From Mycolicibacter kumamotonensis (GTDB lineage Bacteria > Actinomycetota > Actinomycetes > Mycobacteriales > Mycobacteriaceae), in NCBI RefSeq assembly GCF_002086285.1, contig NZ_MVHU01000018.1, positions 1 to 64,000 on the forward strand: a stretch of DNA of 64,000 bases, read 5' to 3'. This document shows, piece after piece, positions 54,070-63,727 of this stretch. The translations under genes were made by a program, and so were the position numbers. The notes beneath the pieces were generated by a model. It worked only from the letters and a program-made list of their open reading frames with translations, was not told the origin of the DNA and did not search any database. The first letter of the stretch is position 1. Each line of letters starts with the position of its first letter.

Positions 54070-54556
54070 CCCGGCACTGCACGTCACGTTCGTCTGCACC
54101 GGCAACATCTGCCGCTCCCCGATGGCCGAGAAGATGTTCGCCCACCAGCTCGCCCAGCGCGGTCTGGGTGAGCTGGTGCGGGTCACCAGCGCCGGGACCG
54201 CGCACTGGCATATCGGCAAGGGCGCCGACGAGCGCACCAGCCGGGTGCTGCGCGACAACGGCTATCCGGTGGAACACTGCGCCGCGCAGGTCGGCGACGA
54301 TCATCTGGCCGCCGATCTGGTGGTGGCGCTGGGGCGCAACCACGTCGGCTGGCTTCGCGAGCTCGGTGTACCGGCCGATCGGATCCGGATGCTGCGGTCC
54401 TTCGATCCGCGTTCGGGTGCGGCCGTTCCCGACGTCGACGATCCCTACTACGGCGGCCACGACGATTTCGTGCGGGCGTTCAGCGTCATCGCGGCCGCGC
54501 TTCCGGGCCTGCACGACTGGGTCGACGCACAATTGGCGTCCGGCGGGGGCGGCTGA
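54062..54556 (+). CDS. ptpA: Low-molecular-weight protein tyrosine phosphatase PtpA
   Basis: 164 residues. P-loop VCTGNICRS with catalytic C12 and R18 (C-x5-R), and the general-acid loop DVDDPYYGG with its aspartate. The M. tuberculosis orthologue is secreted and blocks phagosome acidification (established); secretion cannot be read from this sequence because there is no signal peptide. Stop shares a base with the next start (TGATG). Confidence 0.95.
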   Translation: MSDPALHVTFVCTGNICRSPMAEKMFAHQLAQRGLGELVRVTSAGTAHWHIGKGADERTSRVLRDNGYPVEHCAAQVGDDHLAADLVVALGRNHVGWLRELGVPADRIRMLRSFDPRSGAAVPDVDDPYYGGHDDFVRAFSVIAAALPGLHDWVDAQLASGGGG

Positions 54557-55392
54557 TGCGGCGGCTGGCCTTCCTGCTGCGCCCGAGCTGGCTGGCCCTG
54601 GCGGTGGTGGTGTTGGCCTTCGCCTATCTGTGCTTCACCGTGCTGGCGCCGTGGCAGTTGGGCAAGAACACCACCACGTCCCGCGCCAACAGCCAACTCG
54701 AACGGGCGTTGACCGCGCAACCCGTTCCGCTGACAACAGTGCTGCCGCACCAGGATTCGTCGGCACCGGATGAGCAATGGCGGCCGGTGACCGCCACCGG
54801 ACACTACCTCGCCGAGGCGCAGGTGCTGGTCCGGTTGCGGTTGGTCGACGGTGCGCCTGCCGTCGAGGTCCTGACGCCGTTCGCGGTCCGCGGCGGGCCG
54901 ACGGTGCTGGTCAATCGCGGCTATGTGCGCACCGACGACGGCGGCTCGCGGATGCCGCAGATTGCGCCGCCACCGGACGGGCAGGTCACCATCACGGCGC
55001 GGCTGCGGGATTCGCAGGAAGCCGTTCCGGGCAAGAATCCGTTCAGCGAGAACGGTTTCCGCCAGGTTTACTCGATCAACACCGAACAGGTCGCGGCGTT
55101 GACCAAAGTTCCGCTGACCGGCTCCTACCTGCAGCTGGTCGAGGACCAGCCGGGCGGGCTGGGACTGATCGCGCTGCCGCGCCGGGATGCCGGACCGTTC
55201 TTGTCCTACGGGATCCAGTGGATCGCGTTCGGCATCCTCGCCCCGATCGGGTTGGGCTACTTCGCCTACGCCGAAATGCGGGCGCGGCGCGCGGAGAAAT
55301 CCGACGCCGGCGCCGACGCCGATCCCGATGAGCCGGCGCCGCCGATGACCGTCGAGCAAAAGCTCGCCGACCGGTACGGCCGGCGCCGCTGA
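54556..55392 (+). CDS. SURF1-family cytochrome oxidase assembly protein
   Basis: 278 residues, Rv2235 orthologue. Membrane segment near the start ([25 protein letters not shown]) and a second near the C-terminus ([21 protein letters not shown]), with an extracytoplasmic domain between them containing [10 protein letters not shown] and [12 protein letters not shown]1 aids heme a insertion into the aa3 oxidase encoded by ctaC/ctaE in this window. A charged tail follows the second segment. Confidence 0.93.
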   Translation: MRRLAFLLRPSWLALAVVVLAFAYLCFTVLAPWQLGKNTTTSRANSQLERALTAQPVPLTTVLPHQDSSAPDEQWRPVTATGHYLAEAQVLVRLRLVDGAPAVEVLTPFAVRGGPTVLVNRGYVRTDDGGSRMPQIAPPPDGQVTITARLRDSQEAVPGKNPFSENGFRQVYSINTEQVAALTKVPLTGSYLQLVEDQPGGLGLIALPRRDAGPFLSYGIQWIAFGILAPIGLGYFAYAEMRARRAEKSDAGADADPDEPAPPMTVEQKLADRYGRRR

Positions 55393-55463
55393 GCACCGCG
55401 GCGCCTCGACAAACCGCCTCGAGTGCGGCATATCCGCCCCGGTATTCGGGCATACTCGCACCC

Positions 55464-55481
55464 ATGGAGCAGCGCCGATGA
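55464..55481 (+). CDS. Five-codon leader ORF ahead of the MpaB-type gene
   Basis: ATG GAG CAG CGC CGA TGA. CATACT (55451-55456) ends 7 bases before its ATG, placing a likely leaderless transcript start on it. Its TGA overlaps the ATG of the next gene (ATGA), so ribosomes that end here could restart on the main gene. No peptide function is implied. Confidence 0.4.
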   Translation: MEQRR

Positions 55482-56287
55482 GAAAGACCACCAGGATCGT
55501 CGACCTGCTGAATCCCGCCGCGATGCTGTTGCCGGCCGCCAACGTGATCATGCAACTATCGCTGCCCGGGGTCGGTTACGGGGTACAGGAAAGCCGGGTG
55601 GACAGCGGCAACGTCTACAAGCATCCGTTCAAGCGGGCCCGCACCACCGGCACCTACCTGGCGGTGGCCGCCATCGGCACCGACGACGACCGCGAGCTCT
55701 ACCGCGCCGCCGTGGACACCGCACACCGGCAGGTTCGTTCCACGCCCGAAAGCCCGGTGCGTTACAACGCGTTCGACCCCAAGCTGCAACTATGGGTCGC
55801 GGCCTGCCTGTACCGCTACTTCGTCGACCAGCACGAGTTTCTGCACGGCCCGCTCGACGACGCGGCCGCCGACGCGATCTACGCCGACGCCAAGAAGCTG
55901 GGCACCACGTTGCAGGTGCCCGATGAGATGTGGCCGGCCGACCGCGAGGCGTTCGAAAAGTATTGGAAGCAGGCGCTGCACGAGCTGCGCATCGATCCTC
56001 CGGTGCGTGAACATCTGCGCGGGGTGGCGGCGATGGTGTTTTTGCCCTGGCCGCTACGGCTGGCCGGCCCGCTGAACCTGTTCGCGACGACGGGGTTCTT
56101 GCCCGCACAGTTCCGCGAGATGATGCAGCTGGACTGGTCGGCGGCCCAGCAGCGCCGGTTCGAATGGCTGCTGTCGGCGTTGCGCTTGGCCGACCGGCTC
56201 ATCCCCCACCAGGCCTGGGTGCTGGGTTATCGGGCATATCTGTGGGACATGCGTTTTCGGGCACGTACCGGGATGCGCCTCGTCTAG
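55478..56287 (+). CDS. Oxygenase MpaB/rubber-oxygenase family (DUF2236) protein
   Basis: 269 residues, Rv2237 orthologue. Family blocks: [31 protein letters not shown] (containing RARTTGTY), [24 protein letters not shown] and [17 protein letters not shown] near the end. Relatives (latex oxygenases, MpaB') bind heme b and act on lipids or polyisoprenoids. No signal peptide. ATG 55478 is the only sensible start because the upstream ATG is closed by a stop. Substrate unknown. Confidence 0.88.
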   Translation: MRKTTRIVDLLNPAAMLLPAANVIMQLSLPGVGYGVQESRVDSGNVYKHPFKRARTTGTYLAVAAIGTDDDRELYRAAVDTAHRQVRSTPESPVRYNAFDPKLQLWVAACLYRYFVDQHEFLHGPLDDAAADAIYADAKKLGTTLQVPDEMWPADREAFEKYWKQALHELRIDPPVREHLRGVAAMVFLPWPLRLAGPLNLFATTGFLPAQFREMMQLDWSAAQQRRFEWLLSALRLADRLIPHQAWVLGYRAYLWDMRFRARTGMRLV

Positions 56288-56315
56288 CGCGTCGGCGCCG
56301 TGCCATCCTGGGCTG

Positions 56316-57179
56316 ATGGTGAACATCTCGGGTGTGGGGATCTGGAGCGCGCCGCTGCGCTACGGCGATCAGGGCGAGGCCGCCGAGGCGGCCGCCGAGC
56401 TGGAGGAGTTGGGCTTCGGCACCCTGTGGATCCCCGATGTCGGCGGCCGGGTGTTCGACGCGGTCGGCAATCTGCTGGCCGCAACCCGGCAAGCGGTGAT
56501 CGCCACCGGCATCTTGAATCTGTGGATGCACACTCCGGCCGACGTGGCCGCGTCATACGCATCGCTGACCGCGGCCCACGGCGACCGGTTCCTGCTGGGG
56601 ATCGGTGTCAGCCACGCCCCGCTGATCGACTCCCGGGATCCCGGCCGCTACCGGCAGCCGCTGCAGGCGATGACAACGTTCCTCGACGGCCTCGACGCCG
56701 CGGAAACACCCGTTGCGGCCGACGCCCGGGTGCTGGCGGCGCTGGGCCCGAAGATGCTCGACCTGGCCGCTACCCGCAGCCGCGGCGCGCACCCCTATCT
56801 GACCACCCCCGAACACACCCGGTTCGCCCGCGAACAGCTGGGCGCGGGCCCGTTGCTGGCGCCCGAGCAGACCGCGATCCTGTGCTCCGGGCGCGACGAG
56901 GCCCGCGAGATCGGTACCGCCTGGCTGGCCTCGTACCTGGCGCTGCCCAACTACGCCAACAACCTGCTGCGCTCGGGATTCACCGCCGACGACATCGCCG
57001 ACGTCAGCGACCGGCTGTTCGACGCACTCATCGCCTGGGGGAGCCCGGAGGCCGTCATCAAACGGATCACCGAGCACCGGGAGGCCGGGGCCGACCATGT
57101 CTGCGTGCAACTGCTCGACGCAGACCCGCGGGCCTTCCCGCGGGAGCAGTGGCGCCGGCTGGCCGCCGCGCTGAGTTGA
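56316..57179 (+). CDS. LLM-class F420-dependent oxidoreductase
   Basis: 287 residues, luciferase-like TIM barrel of the TIGR03620 type. ELEELGFGTLWIPDVGG, ATGILNLWMHTPADVAA, GDRFLLGIGVSHAP and the C-terminal WGSPEAVIKRITEHREAGADH are typical. It probably uses coenzyme F420, abundant in mycobacteria; substrate unknown. CATCCT 6 nt before the ATG is a weak -10. It takes the place of cobD near Rv2236c in the M. tuberculosis order. Confidence 0.88.
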   Translation: MVNISGVGIWSAPLRYGDQGEAAEAAAELEELGFGTLWIPDVGGRVFDAVGNLLAATRQAVIATGILNLWMHTPADVAASYASLTAAHGDRFLLGIGVSHAPLIDSRDPGRYRQPLQAMTTFLDGLDAAETPVAADARVLAALGPKMLDLAATRSRGAHPYLTTPEHTRFAREQLGAGPLLAPEQTAILCSGRDEAREIGTAWLASYLALPNYANNLLRSGFTADDIADVSDRLFDALIAWGSPEAVIKRITEHREAGADHVCVQLLDADPRAFPREQWRRLAAALS

Positions 57180-57218
57180 ACACCGGTCCCCGCAAGAAAA
57201 CCGGGGCCGTCGGATCGG

Positions 57219-57443
57219 CTAGGCCGACAAGATGATCAGCAGGGCGAAGATCCCGATCAGCACGGCCAACCCCGCCCACAGCGTGGCCCGCCCCCCTGGT
57301 GTGGCCCTGGAGCGTCCTCCTGTCGGGGTCAGCTGCGGACTGGTCGTCGGCGGTACGCCCCATTTGCCGGTCGGCGCCGTGCCTGGGGTTTCAGGCGGCG
57401 GTGGCGGCGTGGGGTCCTCGTCCGGACTCGGGTAGGTGGTCAT
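57219..57443 (-). CDS. Small proline-rich single-pass membrane protein
   Basis: 74 residues. Acidic/Pro-rich N-terminus (YPSPDEDPTPPPPPETPG), a Thr/Gly-rich linker with a few Arg, and one C-terminal membrane segment (WAGLAVLIGIFALLIILSA), a tail-anchor layout. ATG 57443 preferred to ATG 57455. Matches the small gene annotated in the same place in M. tuberculosis (Rv2237A) as far as I recall. Function unknown. Confidence 0.68.
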   Translation of the reverse strand: MTTYPSPDEDPTPPPPPETPGTAPTGKWGVPPTTSPQLTPTGGRSRATPGGRATLWAGLAVLIGIFALLIILSA

Positions 57444-57494
57444 GGCCGGGTGCATTGACCGTCGGCGGCGATGTCAAACCCGGTTTCGCCTTTA

Positions 57495-57569
57495 TGGTGG
57501 GCGCGGACGGTATCGAACCGCCGACCGCTGGTGTGTAAAACCAGAGCTCTACCACTGAGCTACGCGCCC
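57495..57569 (-). tRNA. tRNA-Val (anticodon UAC)
   Basis: Full cloverleaf on the reverse strand: acceptor GGGCGCG/CGCGCCC, D-arm GCTC...GAGC, anticodon stem CTGGT/ACCAG with loop TTTACAC (anticodon TAC, reads GUA), T-arm GGCGG-TTCGATA-CCGTC, and encoded CCA at 57497-57495. Confidence 0.97.
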
Positions 57570-57612
57570 CTGCCTCGGGCAGGTTACCCGGCAGAACGCC
57601 GGGCGCCCAAAA

Positions 57613-57674
57613 CCGCGAGATTGCGCTGATGCAGAAAAAAACCGTGAAACGCCTGCGTCAGTGCAATCTCGCGG
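57613..57674. terminator. Long imperfect inverted repeat between tRNA-Val and ahpE
   Basis: Arms 57613-57634 and 57653-57674: 22 bp with two non-Watson-Crick pairs, beginning CCGCGAGATTGC and ending GCAATCTCGCGG, with an 18-nt loop containing seven A's. Downstream of ahpE and upstream of the tRNA, so most simply the ahpE terminator; alternatively a small mobile repeat. Confidence 0.65.
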
Positions 57675-57691
57675 CGGAAAACGCCGGGGAA

Positions 57692-58153
57692 CTACCCCTT
57701 CAGGGCGGCCAGGGCGTCGACCCACAGTTTCTGGTCGCGCGCCTCGCCGGGCGCCTTCATCTCGGCGAACCGGATGATGCCGGTCTTGTCGATGACGAAC
57801 GTGCCGCGATTGGAGAAGCCGGTCTCGGAGTTGAACACCCCGAACGATTCGCTGACGGCGCCGTGCGGCCAGAAGTCGGACAGCACCGGGAACAGGAACC
57901 CGCTCTCAGCGGCCCATACCTTGTGGGTGGGCGGCGGCCCCACCGAGATGGCCAGCGCGACGCTGTCGTCGTTGACATAGCTGGGCAGGTGATCACGCAG
58001 CTGGTCCAGCTCGCCCTGGCAGATGCCGGTGAAGGCCAGCGGGAAGAACACCAGCAGGACGTTCTTGTCCCCCCGGTAGTCACTCAGGGAGACCAGCTGC
58101 TGGTCCTGGTCCTTGAGGGTGAAATCAGGAGCTTCGGTACCGACTTCCAACAT
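57692..58153 (-). CDS. ahpE: One-cysteine peroxiredoxin AhpE
   Basis: Reduces peroxides and peroxynitrite. 153 residues, same as Rv2238c. Peroxidatic Cys in FFPLAFTGICQGELDQL at about residue 45, catalytic Thr in the same loop, and Arg in NRGTFVIDKTG. No resolving cysteine, the AhpE type, which in M. tuberculosis is recycled by mycoredoxin/mycothiol. ATG 58153 shares a base with the stop of the DUF3052 gene (TGATG). Confidence 0.95.
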   Translation of the reverse strand: MLEVGTEAPDFTLKDQDQQLVSLSDYRGDKNVLLVFFPLAFTGICQGELDQLRDHLPSYVNDDSVALAISVGPPPTHKVWAAESGFLFPVLSDFWPHGAVSESFGVFNSETGFSNRGTFVIDKTGIIRFAEMKAPGEARDQKLWVDALAALKG

Positions 58154-58575
58154 CAACGCTTTCCCATCCTTGATTTGGGTTGAACCAGTCGACTGGCACT
58201 CCAGTCGCCGAGATTGACCGACGAAGTAGGCATCAGGCCGGCGGTCGGCGCCGACTCCGCGATCTCCGCGGGCTGGACATGGCCGGCCTTACCTGTCTTG
58301 GGCGTCAGCACCCAGATCACGCCGTCGTCGGCCAGCGCGGTGATGGCGTCCATCAGGGTGTCCACCAGGTCTCCGTCGCCGTCGCGCCACCACAGCAGCA
58401 CCACGTCGACCACCTCATCGGTGTCTTCGTCGAGCAGTTCACTGCCGCAGGCCTCTTCGACGTCGGCACGGATGTCGTCGTCGGCGTCGTCGTCCCAGCC
58501 GAACTCCTGGACCAACTGATTGCTCTGGATGCCCAGCTTGCGGGCGAAGTTCGGGGCGTTGTCCGCCGCGACCAC
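58153..58575 (-). CDS. DUF3052 family protein (Rv2239c-like)
   Basis: 140 residues, small acidic cytoplasmic protein. NFARKLGIQSNQLVQEFGW, a run of Asp (DDDADDDIRADVEE), DVVLLWWRDGDGDLVDTL and VIWVLTPKTGKAGHV are the family core. Function unknown. GTG 58575 is certain in practice: AAGGAGGT lies 6 nt upstream, an exact anti-Shine-Dalgarno match, so the ATG at 58596 is rejected. Operon with ahpE by stop-start overlap. Confidence 0.92.
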   Translation of the reverse strand: MVAADNAPNFARKLGIQSNQLVQEFGWDDDADDDIRADVEEACGSELLDEDTDEVVDVVLLWWRDGDGDLVDTLMDAITALADDGVIWVLTPKTGKAGHVQPAEIAESAPTAGLMPTSSVNLGDWSASRLVQPKSRMGKR

Positions 58576-58682
58576 CGTGTGACCTCCTTCAACCATCAGC
58601 GCGCCGTGTGTTGGGCATCATCGTTGCACAGCACCGCAAGCCAGTCGCGGGCGAATCACCGGGTCCGTGGGGATCGAAGGCC

Positions 58683-59270
58683 TCAGAAGGCTCGGCACAG
58701 CTGCATCCCCTTCTCCCTGGCCCGGTTGAGTTCGTCTTTGCGGGAGTTGTAGACCGCCACCGGCGCCTTGGAGGAAATCGCGTTCGCCACACCGCGCGCG
58801 GCTTCGGCATACGTGGTGAACGCGTCCTTGAGCTCTGTCGACAGCTTCTCGTTGATGGCGCCGGTCACCTCATCGGCGCTGTGGTTGAGCGCCTCGATCG
58901 CCGGCCCGGCGGTTCCGGGAATGTCGCCGCCGCTATTGAACGCCTCGACGTACTTGTTCACGGTGTCGACCGCGTCGCTGCTGCTCGAGGCGAACCGCCC
59001 GCACGCGCCGCGCACCGCCTGGGTCGTCATCGACTGCTGGCGCTGGGTCTCGCGGATGCTCGAGGTGGCCTCCGAGGCCGACACCGACGCCGACACCGAG
59101 GAGCGGTACGCCGGCGCCGCCGAGGTGTCCGCCTCCGGGGTCCCGCCGATGATGCTGGTACAGCCGACGACGCCCATCACCACCGCGGCGGTTCCACCGG
59201 CCACCAGCGCACCCAACCGGGCGTGTCGCCGCGCCCGCGCACGCGGCACGGTCCGCCATCCGGTCAGCAC
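58683..59270 (-). CDS. Putative lipoprotein (Rv2240c-like)
   Basis: 195 residues. Basic N-terminus, hydrophobic stretch and lipobox VVGC at about residues 34-37, then a low-complexity Ser/Ala region ([15 protein letters not shown]) and a helical domain with two cysteines (RGACGRF and MQLCRAF) that could form a disulfide. Shorter than the M. tuberculosis orthologue. Start GTG 59270 has no strong ribosome site. Function unknown. Confidence 0.78.
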   Translation of the reverse strand: MLTGWRTVPRARARRHARLGALVAGGTAAVVMGVVGCTSIIGGTPEADTSAAPAYRSSVSASVSASEATSSIRETQRQQSMTTQAVRGACGRFASSSSDAVDTVNKYVEAFNSGGDIPGTAGPAIEALNHSADEVTGAINEKLSTELKDAFTTYAEAARGVANAISSKAPVAVYNSRKDELNRAREKGMQLCRAF

Positions 59271-59461
59271 ATCGTCAAACGTTACCGCGTAGTCGGCGGC
59301 AAGCCGAGATCAGCCCACCCCCACCCGTCACTCACCCACCGCCGGTCCCGGGTCCGGTGGGGCAGGATAGAAAAGACGAGGCCGACGAAGCGATCGGTCC
59401 GGTGCCGTCCTGGCCACAAGCCGGGAGGCACGTCTTGACCTCCAAACCAAGGAGTAACGCG

Positions 59462-62251
59462 TTGACTACCGAGACCGTGCACCAGGATCTGGGCAATAAA
59501 CCAAGCGGCACAACCGAATCCGATCGAGTTCGGGTGATCCGCGAGGGTGTGGCGTCTTACCTTCCCGACATCGACCCCGAAGAGACCTCCGAGTGGCTGG
59601 AGTCCTTCGACGAACTGCTGGCCCGGTCCGGCCCGGCGCGCGCCCGCTACCTGATGCTGCGGCTGCTGGAACGCGCCGGCGAGCAGCGGGTGGCGATCCC
59701 CGCGCTCACCTCCACCGACTACGTGAACACCATCCCGACCGAACTGGAGCCCTGGTTCCCCGGCGACGAGGACACCGAGCGCCGCTACCGTCGGTGGATC
59801 CGCTGGAACGCCGCGGTGATGGTGCACCGCGCGCAGCGCCCCGGCGTCGGCGTCGGCGGGCACATCTCGACCTACGCGTCGTCGTCGACGCTCTATGAGG
59901 TCGGCTTCAACCACTTCTTCCGCGGCAAGAGCCACCCCGGCGGCGGGGACCAGGTGTTCATCCAGGGCCACGCCTCCCCCGGGATCTACGCCCGGGCGTT
60001 CCTGGAGGGCCGGCTGAGCACCGACCAGCTGGACGGGTTCCGTCAGGAGCACAGCCACCCCGGTGGCGGCCTGCCGTCCTACCCGCACCCGCGGCTGATG
60101 CCCGACTTCTGGGAGTTCCCCACGGTGTCGATGGGGCTGGGGCCGATGAACGCCATCTACCAAGCCCGGTTCAACCACTACCTGCATGACCGCGGCATCA
60201 AAGACACCTCCGACCAACACGTGTGGTGCTTCTTGGGCGACGGGGAGATGGACGAGCCGGAGAGCCGCGGCCTGCTGCACGTCGGCGCACTGGAGGGTCT
60301 GGACAACCTGACCTTCGTGATCAACTGCAACCTGCAGCGCCTGGACGGACCGGTGCGCGGCAACGGCAAGATCATCCAGGAGCTCGAATCGTTCTTCCGC
60401 GGGGCGGGCTGGAATGTGATCAAGGTGGTCTGGGGCCGTGAGTGGGACGCCCTGCTGCACGCCGACCGGGACGGTGCCCTGGTCAACCTGATGAACGTCA
60501 CCCCCGACGGCGACTACCAGACCTACAAGGCCAACGACGGCGGGTACGTGCGGGAGCATTTCTTCGGCCGCGACCCGCGCACCAAGGCCCTGGTCGAGGA
60601 TCTGTCCGATCAGGACATCTGGCACCTCAAGCGCGGCGGGCACGATTACCGCAAAGTCCATGCGGCCTACCGTGCGGCCATCGAGCACAAGGGCCAGCCA
60701 ACCGTCATCCTGGCCAAGACCATCAAGGGATACAGCCTGGGCAGCTACTTCGCCGGCCGCAACGCCACCCACCAGATGAAGAAGTTCCGGCTGCAGGACC
60801 TCAAGGACTTCCGCGACGAGATGCGAATCCCCATCTCCGACGCCGAACTCGAGGAGAACCCGTACCTGCCGCCGTACTACCACCCCGGCGAAAACGCACC
60901 GGAGATCCGCTACCTGCTGGACCGCCGGCGCAGCCTCGGGGGTTTCGTTCCCCAGCGCCGCACCCAGGCCCGGCCGCTGGCGCTGCCCGCCTCCGACGCG
61001 TATGCGGCGGTCAAGAAGGGATCGGGCAACCAAGAAGTCGCCACCACCATGGCGACCGTGCGGGTGTTCAAAGAACTGTTGCGGGACAAAGGAATTGGCG
61101 ATCGGATCGTCCCGATCATCCCCGACGAGGCCCGCACGTTCGGGATGGACTCGTGGTTCCCGTCGTTGAAGATCTACAACCGCCTCGGGCAGCTCTACAC
61201 CTCCGTCGACGCCGATCTGATGCTGGCCTACAAGGAAAGCGAAGTCGGCCAGATCCTGCACGAGGGCATCAACGAGGCCGGCTCCACGGCGTCGTTCACC
61301 GCGGTCGGGACGTCGTACGCCACCCACGACGAGCCGATGATCCCGATCTACATCTTCTATTCGATGTTCGGCTTCCAGCGCACCGGCGACGGCCTGTGGG
61401 CGGCCGCCGATCAGATGGCACGCGGTTTCGTGCTGGGCGCCACCGCGGGGCGCACCACGCTGACCGGCGAGGGCCTGCAGCACGCCGACGGGCACTCACT
61501 GCTGCTGGCCAGCACCAACCCGGCGGTGGTGTCCTACGATCCCGCGTTCGCCTACGAGGTCGCCCACATCATCGAAAGCGGCCTGCACCGGATGTACGGC
61601 CCGGACCCGGACAACGTGTACTTCTACGTCACGCTCTACAACGAGCCCTATGTGCAGCCGGCGGAGCCGGACGGCTTCGACCCGACCGGCCTGCTGCGCG
61701 GTATCTACCGCTATCAGAAGGCCGCCGAGCCCAGGGCCCACACAGCGCAGATCCTTGCCTCGGGGGTGGCGATGCCCGAGGCGCTACGCGCCGCGGAGCT
61801 GCTGGCCGCCGAGTGGGACGTGGCGGCCGACGTCTGGTCGGTGACCAGCTGGGGTGAGCTCAACCGCGACGGTGTGGCGGTCGAACGCGAGCGGCTGCGC
61901 CACCCGGACCGGGAGGCCGCGGTGCCCTATGTAGCTCAGGCGCTTGCCGACGCCGACGGCCCGGTCGTCGCGGTGTCGGACTGGATGCGCGCGGTGCCCG
62001 AGCAGATCCGGCCCTGGGTGCCCGGCACGTTCGTCACCCTGGGCACCGACGGGTTCGGCTTCTCCGACACCCGCCCGGCCGCGCGGCGCTACTTCAACAC
62101 CGATGCGGAGTCGGTGGTGGTCGCGGTGCTGGCCGCCCTGGCGCGGGACGGGGCGATCGAGGCATCGGTACCGGCGACGGCCGCGACCCGGTACGAGATC
62201 GATGACGTGCTGGCCGCTCCGGAGCAGACGTCGGACTCGGGGGTGGCCTGA
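59462..62251 (+). CDS. aceE: Pyruvate dehydrogenase E1 component, homodimeric
   Basis: Thiamine diphosphate-dependent decarboxylation of pyruvate, feeding DlaT (E2). 929 residues. Motifs: [21 protein letters not shown] (in part), the thiamine-site [10 protein letters not shown] followed by [21 protein letters not shown] and [18 protein letters not shown] with its catalytic Glu. TTG 59462 has GGAG 7 nt upstream and gives the expected N-terminus just before [15 protein letters not shown] perfect 8-bp inverted repeat begins three bases before the end of the gene. Confidence 0.96.
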   Translation: MTTETVHQDLGNKPSGTTESDRVRVIREGVASYLPDIDPEETSEWLESFDELLARSGPARARYLMLRLLERAGEQRVAIPALTSTDYVNTIPTELEPWFPGDEDTERRYRRWIRWNAAVMVHRAQRPGVGVGGHISTYASSSTLYEVGFNHFFRGKSHPGGGDQVFIQGHASPGIYARAFLEGRLSTDQLDGFRQEHSHPGGGLPSYPHPRLMPDFWEFPTVSMGLGPMNAIYQARFNHYLHDRGIKDTSDQHVWCFLGDGEMDEPESRGLLHVGALEGLDNLTFVINCNLQRLDGPVRGNGKIIQELESFFRGAGWNVIKVVWGREWDALLHADRDGALVNLMNVTPDGDYQTYKANDGGYVREHFFGRDPRTKALVEDLSDQDIWHLKRGGHDYRKVHAAYRAAIEHKGQPTVILAKTIKGYSLGSYFAGRNATHQMKKFRLQDLKDFRDEMRIPISDAELEENPYLPPYYHPGENAPEIRYLLDRRRSLGGFVPQRRTQARPLALPASDAYAAVKKGSGNQEVATTMATVRVFKELLRDKGIGDRIVPIIPDEARTFGMDSWFPSLKIYNRLGQLYTSVDADLMLAYKESEVGQILHEGINEAGSTASFTAVGTSYATHDEPMIPIYIFYSMFGFQRTGDGLWAAADQMARGFVLGATAGRTTLTGEGLQHADGHSLLLASTNPAVVSYDPAFAYEVAHIIESGLHRMYGPDPDNVYFYVTLYNEPYVQPAEPDGFDPTGLLRGIYRYQKAAEPRAHTAQILASGVAMPEALRAAELLAAEWDVAADVWSVTSWGELNRDGVAVERERLRHPDREAAVPYVAQALADADGPVVAVSDWMRAVPEQIRPWVPGTFVTLGTDGFGFSDTRPAARRYFNTDAESVVVAVLAALARDGAIEASVPATAATRYEIDDVLAAPEQTSDSGVA

Positions 62252-62268
62252 CAACGCCGGGTTGTCAG
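62248..62268 (+). terminator. Hairpin at the aceE stop
   Basis: CTGACAAC-GCCGG-GTTGTCAG, 8-bp stem containing the aceE TGA. Weak T content downstream (TTGTTG). Could end aceE transcription or be a binding site in front of mabR. Confidence 0.5.
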
Positions 62269-62288
62269 TTGTTGCCAGAAATCTGGCG

Positions 62289-62294
62289 TAGCTT
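62289..62294 (+). promoter_or_regulatory. -10 element TAGCTT of mabR, with GCCAG-N4-CTGGC inverted repeat
   Basis: TAGCTT ends 6 bases before the mabR ATG. Immediately upstream, GCCAG (62274-62278) and CTGGC (62283-62287) form an inverted repeat just before the -10 element, a possible operator. Confidence 0.45.
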
Positions 62295-62300
62295 TTAGGG

Positions 62301-63608
62301 ATGGTCGACAACAGCGGGGGCCAGGTCCTGCCCCGGTCCACCCTGGACCTGCTCAGCACCGTCCCGGACACCCTGCTGCGCAGGCTCAAGCACTATTCGG
62401 GCCGACTGGCCACCGAGGCGGTGTCGGCGATGGGCGAACGGCTGCCGTTCTTCGGCGACCTGGAGGCCTCTCAGCGCGCCAGCGTCGCGCTGGTGGTGCA
62501 GACCGCGGTGGTCAATTTCGCCGAGTGGATGCACGATCCGCACGGCAACGTCAGCCACACCGCGCAGGCCTTCGAGCTGGTGCCGCAAGAGCTCACCCGG
62601 CACATCGCGCTGCGCCACACCGTGGACATGGTGCGGGTCACCATGGAGTTCTTCGAGGAGGTCGTGCCGATGCTGGCGCGCTCCGAGGAGCAGGTGACCG
62701 CGCTGACGGTGGGCATCCTCAAGTACAGCCGCGACCTGGCCTTCACCGCCGCGTCCGCCTACGCCGACGCCGCCGAGGCCCGGGGCACCTGGGATTCCCG
62801 GATGGAGGCCAGCGTGGTCGATGCCGTGGTGCGCGGTGACACCGGGCCGGAGCTGCTGAGCCGGGCGGCGGCACTGAACTGGGACACCACCGCACCGGCC
62901 ACGGTCGTGGTGGGCACCGCGCCACCCGGCCCGGACGCCTTCTCCGGGCAGAAGGCCAGCCAGGACGTCCGCGACGTCGCCGAACGCCACGGCCGGGCGG
63001 CGCTGACCGACGTACACGGCACCTGGCTGGTGGCGATCGTGTCCGGCCCGCTGTCGCCGACCCAGAAGTTCCTCGCCGACCTGCTCGGCGCGTTCTCCGA
63101 CGGGCCGGTGGTGATCGGGCCGACCGCGCCGACGCTGACCGCGGCCTACCACAGTGCCAGCGAGGCGATCTCGGGTATGAACGCCGTCGTCGGCTGGACC
63201 GGGGCGCCGCGTCCGGTGCTCGCCCGCGAACTGCTGCCCGAGCGGGCCCTGATCGGGGACCCCTCGGCGATCGCCGCGCTGCACACCGACGTGATGCGGC
63301 CCCTGGCCGAGGCCGGACCGGCACTGACGGAGACGCTGGACGCCTACCTGGACTGTGGCGGCGCCATCGAGGCGTGTTCGCGGAAGTTGTTCGTTCATCC
63401 AAACACCGTCCGTTACCGGCTCAAGCGGATCGCCGACTTCACCGGACGCGATCCCACCCAGCCCCGCGACGCTTATGTGCTGCGGGTGGCCGCCACCGTC
63501 GGCCGGCTGGCCAATCAGGCGCAACATGCCAGCTTCAGCAGCGCACAGGCGCCATACGCCGCGCCACCGGCGACAGCGCCTATACCCGATGAGCATCAGG
63601 TCGGCTGA
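62301..63608 (+). CDS. mabR: MabR, PucR-type transcriptional regulator of FAS-II genes
   Basis: 435 residues, Rv2242 orthologue. N-terminal helical region (RsbRD-like, about 25-170), a GGDEF-like middle (about 180-290), and a C-terminal PucR helix-turn-helix near 345-410 (CGGAIEACSRKLFVHPNTVRYRLKRI, in part). In M. tuberculosis MabR controls fabD-acpM-kasA-kasB-accD6, mycolic acid chain elongation. Position between aceE and fabD, and the nearby MabR-type operator, agree. A Pro/Ala-rich tail of about 25 residues follows the HTH. Confidence 0.94.
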   Translation: MVDNSGGQVLPRSTLDLLSTVPDTLLRRLKHYSGRLATEAVSAMGERLPFFGDLEASQRASVALVVQTAVVNFAEWMHDPHGNVSHTAQAFELVPQELTRHIALRHTVDMVRVTMEFFEEVVPMLARSEEQVTALTVGILKYSRDLAFTAASAYADAAEARGTWDSRMEASVVDAVVRGDTGPELLSRAAALNWDTTAPATVVVGTAPPGPDAFSGQKASQDVRDVAERHGRAALTDVHGTWLVAIVSGPLSPTQKFLADLLGAFSDGPVVIGPTAPTLTAAYHSASEAISGMNAVVGWTGAPRPVLARELLPERALIGDPSAIAALHTDVMRPLAEAGPALTETLDAYLDCGGAIEACSRKLFVHPNTVRYRLKRIADFTGRDPTQPRDAYVLRVAATVGRLANQAQHASFSSAQAPYAAPPATAPIPDEHQVG

Positions 63609-63706
63609 CGCGGGTGCGGCGGGGAAGCCGGGAGGCCGCCGCTGGGCCCACCGCCGCCCGGGCAGTTGTCGCAGGACGGTATCGAACATGTCGCATCGAG
63701 TGGCTG

Positions 63707-63727
63707 TTTTGTAGGGGTTCCACAAAA
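63707..63727. promoter_or_regulatory. MabR operator upstream of fabD
   Basis: TTTTGT (63707-63712), 9 bases, ACAAAA (63722-63727): exactly the inverted repeat TTTTGT-N9-ACAAAA I recall as the MabR site of mycobacterial fasII promoters. It lies 67 bases before the fabD start. TAATCT at 63745-63750 is a candidate -10. Confidence 0.85.

Noticed and set aside
57480..57620. tRNA-Val as an attachment site for an integrated element
   Set aside because: No integrase nearby and no repeated copy of the tRNA 3' end; the flanking genes follow the core mycobacterial order.
59282..61495. 737-codon open frame on the reverse strand under aceE
   Set aside because: It is the antisense shadow of a highly conserved gene in GC-rich DNA, with low-complexity Gly/Val/Arg/His content and no family motifs.
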